This document shows positions 1 to 5,855 of a DNA stretch of 14,571 nucleotides, piece after piece. The DNA comes from Deinococcus sp. (lineage in GTDB: Bacteria > Deinococcota > Deinococci > Deinococcales > Deinococcaceae), in the NCBI RefSeq assembly GCF_018260405.1, contig NZ_JAGLBG010000064.1, positions 1 through 14,571 on the forward strand. The letters are read 5' to 3'. Below the pieces are notes generated by a model. It had not been told where the DNA came from. It saw only the letters and a list, made by a program, of their open reading frames with translations, and ran no database searches. Position 1 is the stretch's first letter, and every line of letters begins with the position of its first letter. The translations under genes were made by a program, and so were the position numbers.

Positions 1-48
1 GTCAGGAGGGGAAGGCCGCTGGGCCAACCTGCAAGCGGCGCGGCCCAG

Positions 49-151
49 GTCACACTCCCTCCGCCGGAATGACCCGGTTCAGGTTCCAAGGGTTTTTCTC
101 AGTCCAGCGCACTGCCCACAGTGGGCCGCTGCGCCGGGCACCCCCGGTGAC
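49..151 (-). promoter_or_regulatory. TPP (THI-box) riboswitch aptamer
   Basis: Read on the minus strand this matches the thiamine pyrophosphate aptamer: a GGGGTGCC-type 5' segment (about 145-136), the conserved CTGAGA (102-97), an ACCCTT-type segment followed by GAACCTGA (about 93-77), and a closing CCGGCGGAGGGA (about 66-55). The P1 stem is formed by GTCAC (151-147) with GTGAC (53-49). The aptamer class is known to bind TPP and lower expression of thiamine synthesis or uptake genes. The regulated gene must lie off the left edge, since 48 bases remain and no start codon is visible there. Just after the aptamer, CTGGGCC (48-42) can pair with GGCCCAG (25-19), a possible part of the expression platform; no U-run follows inside the window, so the mechanism cannot be told. 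Confidence 0.93.
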
Positions 152-153
152 GC

Positions 154-166
154 GGGAGGCAGTATA
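154..166 (-). promoter_or_regulatory. -10 box of the riboswitch transcript
   Basis: The minus strand carries TATACT at 166-161. This predicts a transcript start near 154, only a few bases before the aptamer's first P1 base at 151. That fit supports both the promoter and the aptamer boundary. No convincing -35 is visible; a T-rich stretch lies around 188-183 at poor spacing. Confidence 0.6.
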
Positions 167-226
167 CCGCGCGCTCCCTGAACAAAACCCCAACTCTGCG
201 GGGCAGCCCTGTGAGCGCAGCGCTGT

Positions 227-242
227 TAGCATAGGAATGATG
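227..242 (+). promoter_or_regulatory. leaderless-type -10 box for the 240-761 gene
   Basis: TAGCAT (227-232) is followed by exactly 7 bases and then an ATG at 240. The same TANNNT-N7-ATG spacing is seen before four other genes here, so transcription probably starts at or next to the start codon. There is no good Shine-Dalgarno sequence. This is why the start at 240 is chosen over the ATG at 237 or an upstream in-frame ATG at 69 that lies inside the riboswitch. Confidence 0.5.
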
Positions 243-761
243 AACAGAAAGCTCAGCTTGGCCCTCTTTCTTCTGATGTCTTCTGCCGGTGCCGCCAGCA
301 GCTCCACTTACAGTCCGCTTGGGGTGCTGCGTAATGCGGGCCTGATTCACCAGGTACACTTTCAGGATCAGCGCACCAACTACTCTATCTGGCGTTTTCA
401 GGGCAGCGGACAGGCCAACATGCAGGGGCTTTTTATGAACAAGGCCCGTCCCAGAAGCGAGGCCAACCTCGTCAAGACCGTTCAGCTGAGCCTGCTCTCG
501 CCTACCCAGACTTTCAGGCCCACCCAACTCCGGACGCTGCAAAAGGCCGCCGAGGAAGTCAGCAGCAAATGCTTTGGCAACGACCTGAAGAACCTCGACC
601 TGTTTCTGAAAGCGGCGGTCAATACCAGGGCGTGGCCCTCGGTCACGCGGGGCAAGACGACCGAGATCACGGTGGTGCCTGCTGGCGAGGGCGCACGCGT
701 GACCGTGCAGCTTGACCTGCCCAGCACCCAGACCTCGCAGTGCCGCATGCCCAGCGTTTAA
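240..761 (+). CDS. small exported protein of unknown function
   Basis: A 173-residue protein. The N-terminus MNRKLSLALFLLMSSAGAAS is a typical Sec signal peptide: basic n-region, hydrophobic core, and an A-x-A-like cleavage site around residues 16-20. The mature part is polar, with no further membrane segment. It contains two cysteines (in the contexts SSKCFGN and SQCRMP, the second close to the C-terminus) that could form a disulphide outside the membrane. I do not recognise a family, and no function is assigned. It is transcribed alone, divergently from the riboswitch-controlled gene on the left, and converges on the HAD gene with a 39-bp gap. An in-frame extension back to an ATG at 69 is open but would run through the TPP aptamer and is rejected. 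Confidence 0.75.
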   Translation: MNRKLSLALFLLMSSAGAASSSTYSPLGVLRNAGLIHQVHFQDQRTNYSIWRFQGSGQANMQGLFMNKARPRSEANLVKTVQLSLLSPTQTFRPTQLRTLQKAAEEVSSKCFGNDLKNLDLFLKAAVNTRAWPSVTRGKTTEITVVPAGEGARVTVQLDLPSTQTSQCRMPSV

Positions 762-774
762 GGGCACCTCAATA

Positions 775-795
775 ACCACTCGGTGACCACTCGGG
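775..795. repeat. 11-bp direct repeat in convergent gap
   Basis: ACCACTCGG at 775-783 recurs at 786-794 with an 11-bp period. It sits between the convergent ends of the exported-protein gene and the HAD gene. There is no hairpin with a T-run here, so it does not look like a terminator. Confidence 0.6.
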
Positions 796-800
796 CGGGT

Positions 801-1474
801 TCAACCGACCAGCAGCGTCCTCAGTTCGGCGTGTGAATGCACGATTCGCGCCGCGCCCAAGTCTAAGAGTCGCTGCTCGTCGCCGGGCTGAATATGACTG
901 CCTGCCAGTAGCCCCCACACGGTCCTCCCGCCGCTACGCCCGCCGCGACTCCGGGGACGCTGTCCTCGACCACCAGACACTGCGGCGCCGGTATACCAAG
1001 TTGCGCGGCCGCGTACAGGTACAGGTCTGGCGCCGGTTTGCCGCGTTTGCCCACCAGTGATGGGTCGAAGGCGCGGCCTTCCAGCAGGTCAAGCAGCCCC
1101 GCCCCGCGCAACTTGAGAAAAAGGCGGTTGTGCTGGCTGTTGCTGGCCACCGCAAACGGGACAGCAGCCCGCCCTAGCGCCAGCAGAGTTTCCCGCGCCC
1201 CAGCGATCAGGGGCACGTGCCCGAAGGCCCCGTTAAACCGCTCGTCGAGCATAGGCAAAAAGTCCTCGGGGGCCTTCCAGCCGCGCTCGGCTTCCAGCTG
1301 CGCCAGCACGCCGCCAAAGCGCTGGCCGGAAGTCAGGCGCGTGATCTCGGCGGGCGTGAGGTGCAGGTCGTGCTGGGCGAAAATGTCGCCCCACAGTTCG
1401 GTGATGCGGCTTTCGGTATCAATCAGCACGCCGTCGAGGTCGAACAAAACGGCGGCAAAGCCGTGAGCAGGCAT
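801..1474 (-). pseudogene. HAD-superfamily (subfamily IA) hydrolase, frameshifted near the 3' end
   Basis: A beta-phosphoglucomutase/phosphatase-like HAD protein of the cytosol; the substrate cannot be read from sequence. Visible motifs: FDLDGV with nucleophile D12 and acid D14, motif II ASNS (S111), the lysine of GKPAPD (K146), and motif IV VVEDS (E170/D171), followed by the usual GVAAGVAAG. As written, the frame runs to a stop at 865-863 (203 residues), but its last 19 residues are atypical. If one base is added near 923-926, the protein continues after G184 as TVWGLLAGSHIQPG and on to a TGA at 803-801, giving 224 residues with the C-terminus normal for this family. So a one-base deletion has occurred, either in the genome or in the sequence record. 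All catalytic motifs lie before the break. The ATG at 1474 follows the CAX stop (1478-1476) by one base, so the two are probably translationally coupled. Confidence 0.85.
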
Positions 1475-1475
1475 C

Positions 1476-2717
1476 TCAGGCGGCCCGTGCCCCGGCGGGA
1501 AAGAGAACCGGGGGCACGCTCATCATGTGGCCTATCACCCTGTAGGCTGTCACTCTGTAGGCGGTCGCTGGCGCAGACAGGGCCGCTTTAGGTTCCCCTC
1601 TGCGCGGCGTAACAAAGAAGAAAGCCAGCGCTAGCAGCACATAAACCGTGATCAGCAGCACACCCTCGAACCAGGTGGCCTCGCCGTCGCGGGTCACAGC
1701 AGACACCGTGATGGCGACGGCCACGATAGCGACCAGCTCCAGCGGGCTGGAAAACACCAGATTCATGGGCTTGCCGATAAAGTAGGAGATCAGCACCAGC
1801 ACCGGCGCGGTGAACAGGGCCACCTGAATGGTCGCGCCCACCGCAATGTCCATCGCCAGCCCGATTTTGCCCTGCCGCGCGAAGTAGCTGCCCGCGATGT
1901 ACTCGGCAAAGTTCCCCACCACGGCCAGCACAATGATTCCCAGAAAAAAGGGGCTGAGGCCCAGCGTCTCGGAAGTGGCTTCTAGTGCGCCCGAGAGCAG
2001 TTCGGATTCCAGGGCAATCAGCGCCGTGGCCCCGACCATCACGGCGGCGGCCTTCCAAACCGGCCACAGCAGGGCGTGTTTGTGGGCGGCCTCCACACCG
2101 TCAGCCCCTGCCACTGCCTCCGCCTCTTGCAGCGCAAAAACGTCCTTGTGGGTGACCAGCGTATAGACCAGATTCAGGGCATAGACCAGGATAAGCACCA
2201 CGGCCACCGCCAGACTCAGCGATTCGTCGAGGTTGCCGCGCGCCGCTTCACTGCTGGCGGCAAAGCCGGGCAGTTTTTCGGTGTAGTCGAACAGCGCCGG
2301 AATCAGCAGGGCAATCACCGTCAAAAACAGCATGGAGTTAAGCTGCCCGGCGTTCTCGCGGCTGAACCGCTGCTGCCGCCGCCCCAGGCTGCCAATCAGG
2401 ATGGCGAGGCCCAGCCCCAGCAGCCCATTGCCGATAATGCTGCCCGCAATCTGCGCCTTGACCACTATGGCGTTGCCCGACAGCAGCACGAAAACGGCAA
2501 TAATCAGTTCGGCCATATTGCCGAAAGTAACGTTGAGCAGCCCGCCGATGGTCTGCCCGGCCCGTTCAGCGACCTGCTCGGTGGCCTTGCGTAGCCAGTC
2601 GGCTAGCGGAACGATAGAAACCACCGCCGTGGCGAATACCCACAGCGGCGGCGCGTGAAAAACATATTCCAGAAGCAGGCTGACTGGTATAAAAATCAGC
2701 AGAAAATTCATCCACAT
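1476..2717 (-). CDS. CAX-family calcium/proton exchanger
   Basis: An inner-membrane cation/H+ antiporter of the CaCA superfamily that exports Ca2+ (or similar cations) at the expense of the proton gradient. It has 413 residues and about 11 hydrophobic segments in two homologous halves. Each half has its signature: FGNMAELIIA (about 65-74) and VVGNFAEYIAG (about 266-276), the second with Tyr where many CAX proteins have His. The halves are split by a polar, acidic loop around 186-216. The start is set by TAAACT-N7-ATG. The C-terminal tail after about residue 370 is long and polar and contains a 5-codon near-duplication (TAYRV twice). It lies downstream of lysS in the same direction but with its own promoter, and is followed immediately by the HAD gene. 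The family is secure; the preferred ion is inferred. Confidence 0.9.
   Translation of the reverse strand: MWMNFLLIFIPVSLLLEYVFHAPPLWVFATAVVSIVPLADWLRKATEQVAERAGQTIGGLLNVTFGNMAELIIAVFVLLSGNAIVVKAQIAGSIIGNGLLGLGLAILIGSLGRRQQRFSRENAGQLNSMLFLTVIALLIPALFDYTEKLPGFAASSEAARGNLDESLSLAVAVVLILVYALNLVYTLVTHKDVFALQEAEAVAGADGVEAAHKHALLWPVWKAAAVMVGATALIALESELLSGALEATSETLGLSPFFLGIIVLAVVGNFAEYIAGSYFARQGKIGLAMDIAVGATIQVALFTAPVLVLISYFIGKPMNLVFSSPLELVAIVAVAITVSAVTRDGEATWFEGVLLITVYVLLALAFFFVTPRRGEPKAALSAPATAYRVTAYRVIGHMMSVPPVLFPAGARAA
1535..1564. repeat. 15-bp tandem duplication in CAX C-terminus
   Basis: Two 15-bp units (1535-1549 and 1550-1564) differ at two positions. They keep the reading frame and encode a repeated five-residue unit in the exchanger's C-terminal tail, outside the membrane domain. 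Confidence 0.75.
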
Positions 2718-2730
2718 GCCCGGCAGTTTA
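2715..2730 (-). promoter_or_regulatory. leaderless-type -10 box for CAX
   Basis: On the minus strand TAAACT (2730-2725) is followed by 7 bases and the ATG at 2717. No Shine-Dalgarno is present. It gives the exchanger a promoter independent of lysS. Confidence 0.6.
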
Positions 2731-2790
2731 CGGTCTGGGCGCGCCGCTCAGGCCAGGCCGTTCAAGGCCGGATGAAAGTGGCGGTCTTTG

Positions 2791-2842
2791 TCTCAGCCCT
2801 GTGCTTCAGCCGTGTGTCTCAGCCGTGTGCTTCAGCTCTCGG
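2791..2842. repeat. four 13-bp tandem repeats carrying TGA stops at the lysS 3' end
   Basis: Units at 2791-2803, 2804-2816, 2817-2829 and 2830-2842 follow the pattern YTTCAGCCGTGTG/TCTCAGCCGTGTG; the last diverges in its second half. On the minus strand each unit holds a TGA. The lysS stop (2834-2832) is the one in the first unit read. As 13 is not a multiple of 3, the next TGAs fall in successive frames, so translation is closed in all three frames within about 40 bases. Confidence 0.8.
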
Positions 2843-4397
2843 CTTCTTCCACATGTTCGCCTGCGCCGCCTTCAGGCTTAAGCAGCGGGAACAGCAGCAC
2901 GTCGCGGATGCTGTCACTGTCGGTAAGCAGCATGGCGAGGCGGTCCATGCCCATGCCCATGCCAGCGGTCGGCGGCATCCCATATTCCAGCGCCAGCAAA
3001 AAGTCCTCGTCCTGCTGGTGGGCCTCGTCGTCGCCAGCGTCGCGGCGGGCAGTCTGGGCCTCAAAGCGGGCGCGTTGGTCAAGGGCGTCATTCAGCTCGG
3101 AGTAAATCGGGGCCAGCTCGAAGCCGCCCACGTACAGGTCGGCACGTTCAGCCAGGCCCTCGCGCCCGCGGTGAACCTTGACCAGTGGGCTAATGACCAG
3201 CGGCATATCCACCAAAAAGGTCGGGTGTTGCAGCAGCGGCTCGACATATTCGCCGCCCAGCTTGTCCAGCAGCTTGTAATCGGGGGTCTTGCGGTGCTCG
3301 GGGTGGTGCTGGTCGCTCCACTCGCGCAACTTAGCCAAGTCGAGCGGGTCGAACTCCAGTTTTGCCTGTTCTTTGAGCGCCGTAATAAAGTCCAGCCGCT
3401 TGAACGGCAGCGAGAAGTCAAGTTCCTTGCCCTGGTACACCAGTTTTTCGCTGCCGCCCGTGACTTCTTTGACCAGGCCGTTAAGCATCGTTTCGACCAG
3501 TTTCATCATGTCGTTGTAGTCGCCGTAGGCAAAATAGGCTTCCAACATGGTGAATTCGGGGTTGTGGGTGCGGTCTATGCCCTCGTTGCGGTAGTTGCGC
3601 CCAATCTCATAGACCCGCTCAAAGCCGCCTACCAGTAGCCGCTTGAGGTAAAGCTCCAGGCTAATGCGCAGTGAAAAGTCGTGCGAGAGCGCGTTGTGGT
3701 GGGTCTGGAACGGCTTGGCCTCGGTGCCGCCGGGAACCACTTGCAACGTCGGCCCCTCGACTTCCATAAAGCCCTGCGTGTCAAGGAAATTACGGATAAA
3801 GCGAATGGCGCGGGAGCGGGTGCGGAAGGCTTCGCGGCGCTCGGGGTTGACCATTAAATCCACGTAACGGCGGCGGGCACGCAGTTCTTCATCTTGCAGG
3901 CCGTGAAACTTGCTGGGCAGGGGATGCAGGCTCTTGACCAGCGGCTGCCACTCGGTGACGTGCAGGGTAAGTTGCCCGGTTTTGGTCACGAACGGAAAGC
4001 CTTTCACACCGATGATGTCGCCCAGGTCGATCTTTTTGGTAGGGTCAAAATTGGCGGTGTCGGCCTTGGAAAAAAACAGTTGGAGTTTGCCCGCCTCGTC
4101 GTTCAGGTCGGCAAAGGCGGCCTTGCCCATGTGCCGCAGCAGCGTGACGCGGCCTGCCAGAGCGTAGATTTCTTGCTCCCACTGGTCACCGGGGGTCAGT
4201 TCGCCGGAGTGTTCGCCGAGCACCTGGGCGGTGTGGTGCGTCTTGGGGTAGCTGTAGGGGTAAGCCTCATATCCGGCGGCGACCTGGGCGTCCAGGTTGT
4301 TCAGGCGGGCGACGGTCTGTTCGTGCAGTCCCTGGGGGCGCGGCGCGGGCCGTGCTTGGGGCTGAACCTGGGGCTGAGGAGAGGCTTCTTCCGGCAT
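2832..4397 (-). CDS. lysS: lysyl-tRNA synthetase, class II
   Basis: Charges tRNA-Lys with lysine in the cytosol using ATP. The protein has 521 residues. It has an N-terminal Pro/Gln-rich extension (residues 5-22), an OB-fold anticodon-binding domain (about 75-155), and a class II catalytic core. Motif 1 is around 203-218 (FLDTQGFMEVEGPTLQ), motif 2 around 261-286 (RVYEIGRNYRNEG then FTMLE), and motif 3 at 479-487 (GMGMGMDRL). IYSELND (431-437) is also typical. The start at 4397 is chosen because TATACT lies exactly 7 bases upstream; an in-frame ATG nine codons earlier would sit upstream of that -10 box. The acidic tail GEHVEEAES ends inside the 13-bp repeat array. It is the first gene of the lysS-CAX-HAD series, although the CAX gene has its own promoter. 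The Pro/Gln extension looks like a lineage-specific, probably disordered addition. Confidence 0.97.
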   Translation of the reverse strand: MPEEASPQPQVQPQARPAPRPQGLHEQTVARLNNLDAQVAAGYEAYPYSYPKTHHTAQVLGEHSGELTPGDQWEQEIYALAGRVTLLRHMGKAAFADLNDEAGKLQLFFSKADTANFDPTKKIDLGDIIGVKGFPFVTKTGQLTLHVTEWQPLVKSLHPLPSKFHGLQDEELRARRRYVDLMVNPERREAFRTRSRAIRFIRNFLDTQGFMEVEGPTLQVVPGGTEAKPFQTHHNALSHDFSLRISLELYLKRLLVGGFERVYEIGRNYRNEGIDRTHNPEFTMLEAYFAYGDYNDMMKLVETMLNGLVKEVTGGSEKLVYQGKELDFSLPFKRLDFITALKEQAKLEFDPLDLAKLREWSDQHHPEHRKTPDYKLLDKLGGEYVEPLLQHPTFLVDMPLVISPLVKVHRGREGLAERADLYVGGFELAPIYSELNDALDQRARFEAQTARRDAGDDEAHQQDEDFLLALEYGMPPTAGMGMGMDRLAMLLTDSDSIRDVLLFPLLKPEGGAGEHVEEAES

Positions 4398-4410
4398 ACA
4401 GGCCAGTATA
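4395..4410 (-). promoter_or_regulatory. leaderless-type -10 box for lysS
   Basis: On the minus strand TATACT (4410-4405) precedes the ATG (4397-4395) by 7 bases. It is the best consensus match of the set. No clear -35 is visible. Confidence 0.7.
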
Positions 4411-4425
4411 CGGGCCGCCCGCACC

Positions 4426-4473
4426 GTTCAGCGTTGCTTCATCTCTGAACATTTATTAGGACAGTTCTGAACT
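4426..4473. promoter_or_regulatory. CTGAAC inverted/direct repeats, possible operator
   Basis: GTTCAG (4426-4431) is the inverse of CTGAAC at 4445-4450, and CTGAAC recurs at 4467-4472, 22 bp further on and so about two helical turns away. The last copy lies in the perfect 11-bp palindrome AGTTCTGAACT (4463-4473). This cluster lies between the divergent lysS and the 73-residue protein gene, where a regulator could act on either. A binding function is only inferred. Confidence 0.35.
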
Positions 4474-4504
4474 TTTTGCAGCGGAAACTGTGCCACAGTG
4501 ACCT

Positions 4505-4726
4505 ATGCCAGACAAAGACGACAAGAACAAGGGCCATACCAGCCAGCCACAAGATTATGACCGTAGTAAAAAAGAAGTACACGAGGTCGAGCATGACGGC
4601 CCGATTTCCAGAAAAGGGGTCAATGACCGCGAGGCGACCGCAGCCCGCAACACCGAGCACGGTAGCCTGAAGGAAAAGAAAGACGTCGAGGAAGCCCGTT
4701 CGGTGCCTGCCACCAAGCAGGGCTAA
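4505..4726 (+). CDS. small highly charged hydrophilic protein, function unknown
   Basis: A 73-residue soluble protein, MPDKDDKNKGHTSQPQDYDR and onward, very rich in Lys, Asp, Glu and Arg, with no cysteine, hydrophobic core or membrane segment. It is likely disordered or only partly folded. I recognise no family. Coding is supported by the frame being tidy from ATG to stop, by the strong intrinsic terminator 41 bp beyond the stop, and by the shadow frames being implausible. There is neither a Shine-Dalgarno nor a TANNNT at 7 bp before the ATG, so the promoter is unclear; it may lie within the palindromic region upstream. The composition resembles small stress-associated hydrophilic proteins, but that is only a compositional likeness. 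Confidence 0.65.
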   Translation: MPDKDDKNKGHTSQPQDYDRSKKEVHEVEHDGPISRKGVNDREATAARNTEHGSLKEKKDVEEARSVPATKQG

Positions 4727-4767
4727 GCACCACGCACCGCAGGACTGCACCGAGCACTACAGTTTAG

Positions 4768-4792
4768 GCCGGGCCGCGTGCCCGGCTTTTTT
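4768..4792 (+). terminator. intrinsic terminator after the 73-residue protein gene
   Basis: GCCGGGC (4768-4774), a 5-base loop, and GCCCGGC (4780-4786) form a perfect 7-bp GC stem followed by TTTTTT (4787-4792). It faces the plus strand. On the minus strand the hairpin lies just past the mqnA stop but is not followed by a T-run, so it would serve mqnA only weakly. Confidence 0.9.
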
Positions 4793-4799
4793 ACGGCCC

Positions 4800-5660
4800 T
4801 CAGCCGAAGGTCAGCGCTGCGTGGCCCGGCACCGCCAAGTCAGCAAACTCGCCCAGGCCGAGGCGGTCGGCTGCTTCCAGGTGATACCGGAAGTTCCAGA
4901 GGTAGTGCTGCACCACGTGTGCGGGCAGGCCCAGCTTGTGCGCGTGGCGCTTCGATACCTCGGCCAAGTGACCAAGACCATACTCCCGTGCCCGGCGCAT
5001 GGCCCGCAGCAACTCGGGCGGCGGCGGGTTCTCTTTGCGGTAGGCCCACACCGCAAACACGAAGGGGTGCCCGGTCAGCCGGAACCATTCCTCGGCCAGA
5101 TCGGTCACCGTGACGCCGTGGCCCGCCTGCGGAATCTCAGGCACGATGGTCGCTTCGGTAAACGGGCCGACCACGCCGTACCACTCGCGTAGCGCGTCGT
5201 CACCGATACGCAACACGCCGTCATAGCCCCCGGCGAGCAGTTCCTCAGCCTCTCCCTCGGCGCGTTCGAGCACAGGACTTAGGCCCCAGCTTTGCAGCAG
5301 CACTTCCAGCAGCGCCACGCTCATGGCACTCTGCGAGGTCAGGGCGACCCGGCGCAGCTGCGCCAGCGGGCAGGTGTGAAACAGGTTCACGCTGTACACC
5401 GGCCCCAGCACCGCCACACTGAAATCAGGCAGCGCCGCGAGCATATCGGCGTGGCGTATAAATTCCACGGCGCTGATATTGGCGATGTCCACCTCGCCCG
5501 AGAGCAGCGCGGCGTTCATCTGGGTCGGCACACCCGTGATCACGCTGACGTTCTCTGGCACGGTCAGCGGGTCCAGAATGAGCGCGACGTTGGTGAAATG
5601 AATCCAGCCCGCGCGGTAGGGGCGAGAGTCAAGAACGGAAGATGGAAGATGGTCAGTCAT
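4800..5660 (-). CDS. mqnA: chorismate dehydratase, futalosine pathway of menaquinone synthesis
   Basis: MqnA removes water from chorismate to give 3-[(1-carboxyvinyl)oxy]benzoate, the first step of the alternative (futalosine) menaquinone route, in the cytosol. The predicted protein has 286 residues, normal for the family. Typical segments are AGWIHFTNVALIL (about 17-29), the VPTQMNAALLSGEVDIANISAVE region (about 44-67), LTSQSAMSVALLEVLL (around 110-125), LRIGDDAL, and LAEEWFRLTGHPFVFAVW. The start is taken at ATG 5660; an open frame upstream to 5777 encodes low-quality sequence that does not fit the family. The sister enzyme MqnD shares the fold, but the GWI-x-FTN opening fits MqnA. A possible -10, TATGCT, lies at 5699-5694 with a leader of roughly 27 nt and a weak ribosome site. 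The gene diverges from the GNAT gene. Confidence 0.92.
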   Translation of the reverse strand: MTDHLPSSVLDSRPYRAGWIHFTNVALILDPLTVPENVSVITGVPTQMNAALLSGEVDIANISAVEFIRHADMLAALPDFSVAVLGPVYSVNLFHTCPLAQLRRVALTSQSAMSVALLEVLLQSWGLSPVLERAEGEAEELLAGGYDGVLRIGDDALREWYGVVGPFTEATIVPEIPQAGHGVTVTDLAEEWFRLTGHPFVFAVWAYRKENPPPPELLRAMRRAREYGLGHLAEVSKRHAHKLGLPAHVVQHYLWNFRYHLEAADRLGLGEFADLAVPGHAALTFG

Positions 5661-5758
5661 GAGGTACGCCCCGCACGGTGGAACAGGGCTGCCAGCATAG
5701 AGCAGCCGAGCGCCGCAAACAGCAGGCCCCGGCCCAGCAGCGTACCGGCTCCGGTCAA
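5657..5758 (-). CDS. possible tiny membrane peptide overlapping the mqnA start
   Basis: A frame from TTG at 5758 encodes 33 residues, LTGAGTLLGRGLLFAALGCS followed by a further hydrophobic stretch and a short basic tail. It ends in a TGA that overlaps the mqnA ATG as ATGA. The peptide would form one membrane span. An in-frame TGA lies four to six codons upstream, so it cannot be much longer, and no ATG, Shine-Dalgarno or leaderless -10 supports the TTG. It could be a leader peptide coupled to mqnA, a remnant of a larger membrane protein, or chance. Confidence 0.25.
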   Translation of the reverse strand: MTGAGTLLGRGLLFAALGCSMLAALFHRAGRTS

Positions 5759-5839
5759 CCGAGCGCGAGGGCGTCACTGGCGCGGAACAGGCCCAGAGAA
5801 CCGGTGGCCCGGCTTACCGAGTTTAGCCGCGCCGCGCTC

Positions 5840-5855
5840 TAGCCTGGGGCCTATG
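5840..5855 (+). promoter_or_regulatory. leaderless-type -10 box for the GNAT gene
   Basis: TAGCCT (5840-5845) is followed by 7 bases and the ATG at 5853. It decides the start among several possibilities in a frame open from far upstream. Confidence 0.55.

Noticed and set aside
69..239. N-terminal extension of the exported protein from an ATG at 69
   Set aside because: It would be translated through the TPP aptamer and its promoter and would bury the signal peptide in the middle of the protein. TAGCAT-N7-ATG supports 240.
99..779. Long minus-strand frame opposite the exported protein gene
   Set aside because: It overlaps both the aptamer and a gene with a signal peptide; its composition looks like an antisense shadow of GC-rich coding DNA.
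2655..3638. 327-codon plus-strand frame opposite lysS
   Set aside because: It is antisense to clear LysRS catalytic sequence and has no recognisable family pattern.
4398..4424. lysS start nine codons upstream
   Set aside because: That ATG lies upstream of the TATACT -10 box, which points to transcription starting at the ATG at 4397.
4426..4473. Radiation/desiccation response motif (DdrO operator)
   Set aside because: The palindromes here do not match the known TTATG-type 17-bp motif, and I did not see that motif elsewhere in the window.
5661..5777. Upstream extension of mqnA to ATG 5777
   Set aside because: The extra 39 residues do not resemble MqnA N-termini, which begin shortly before the GWI-type strand.
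5292..5852. Upstream extension of the GNAT gene
   Set aside because: It runs antisense to mqnA and has low-complexity, Gln/His/Arg-rich sequence; the GNAT fold begins at 5853 with a leaderless -10.
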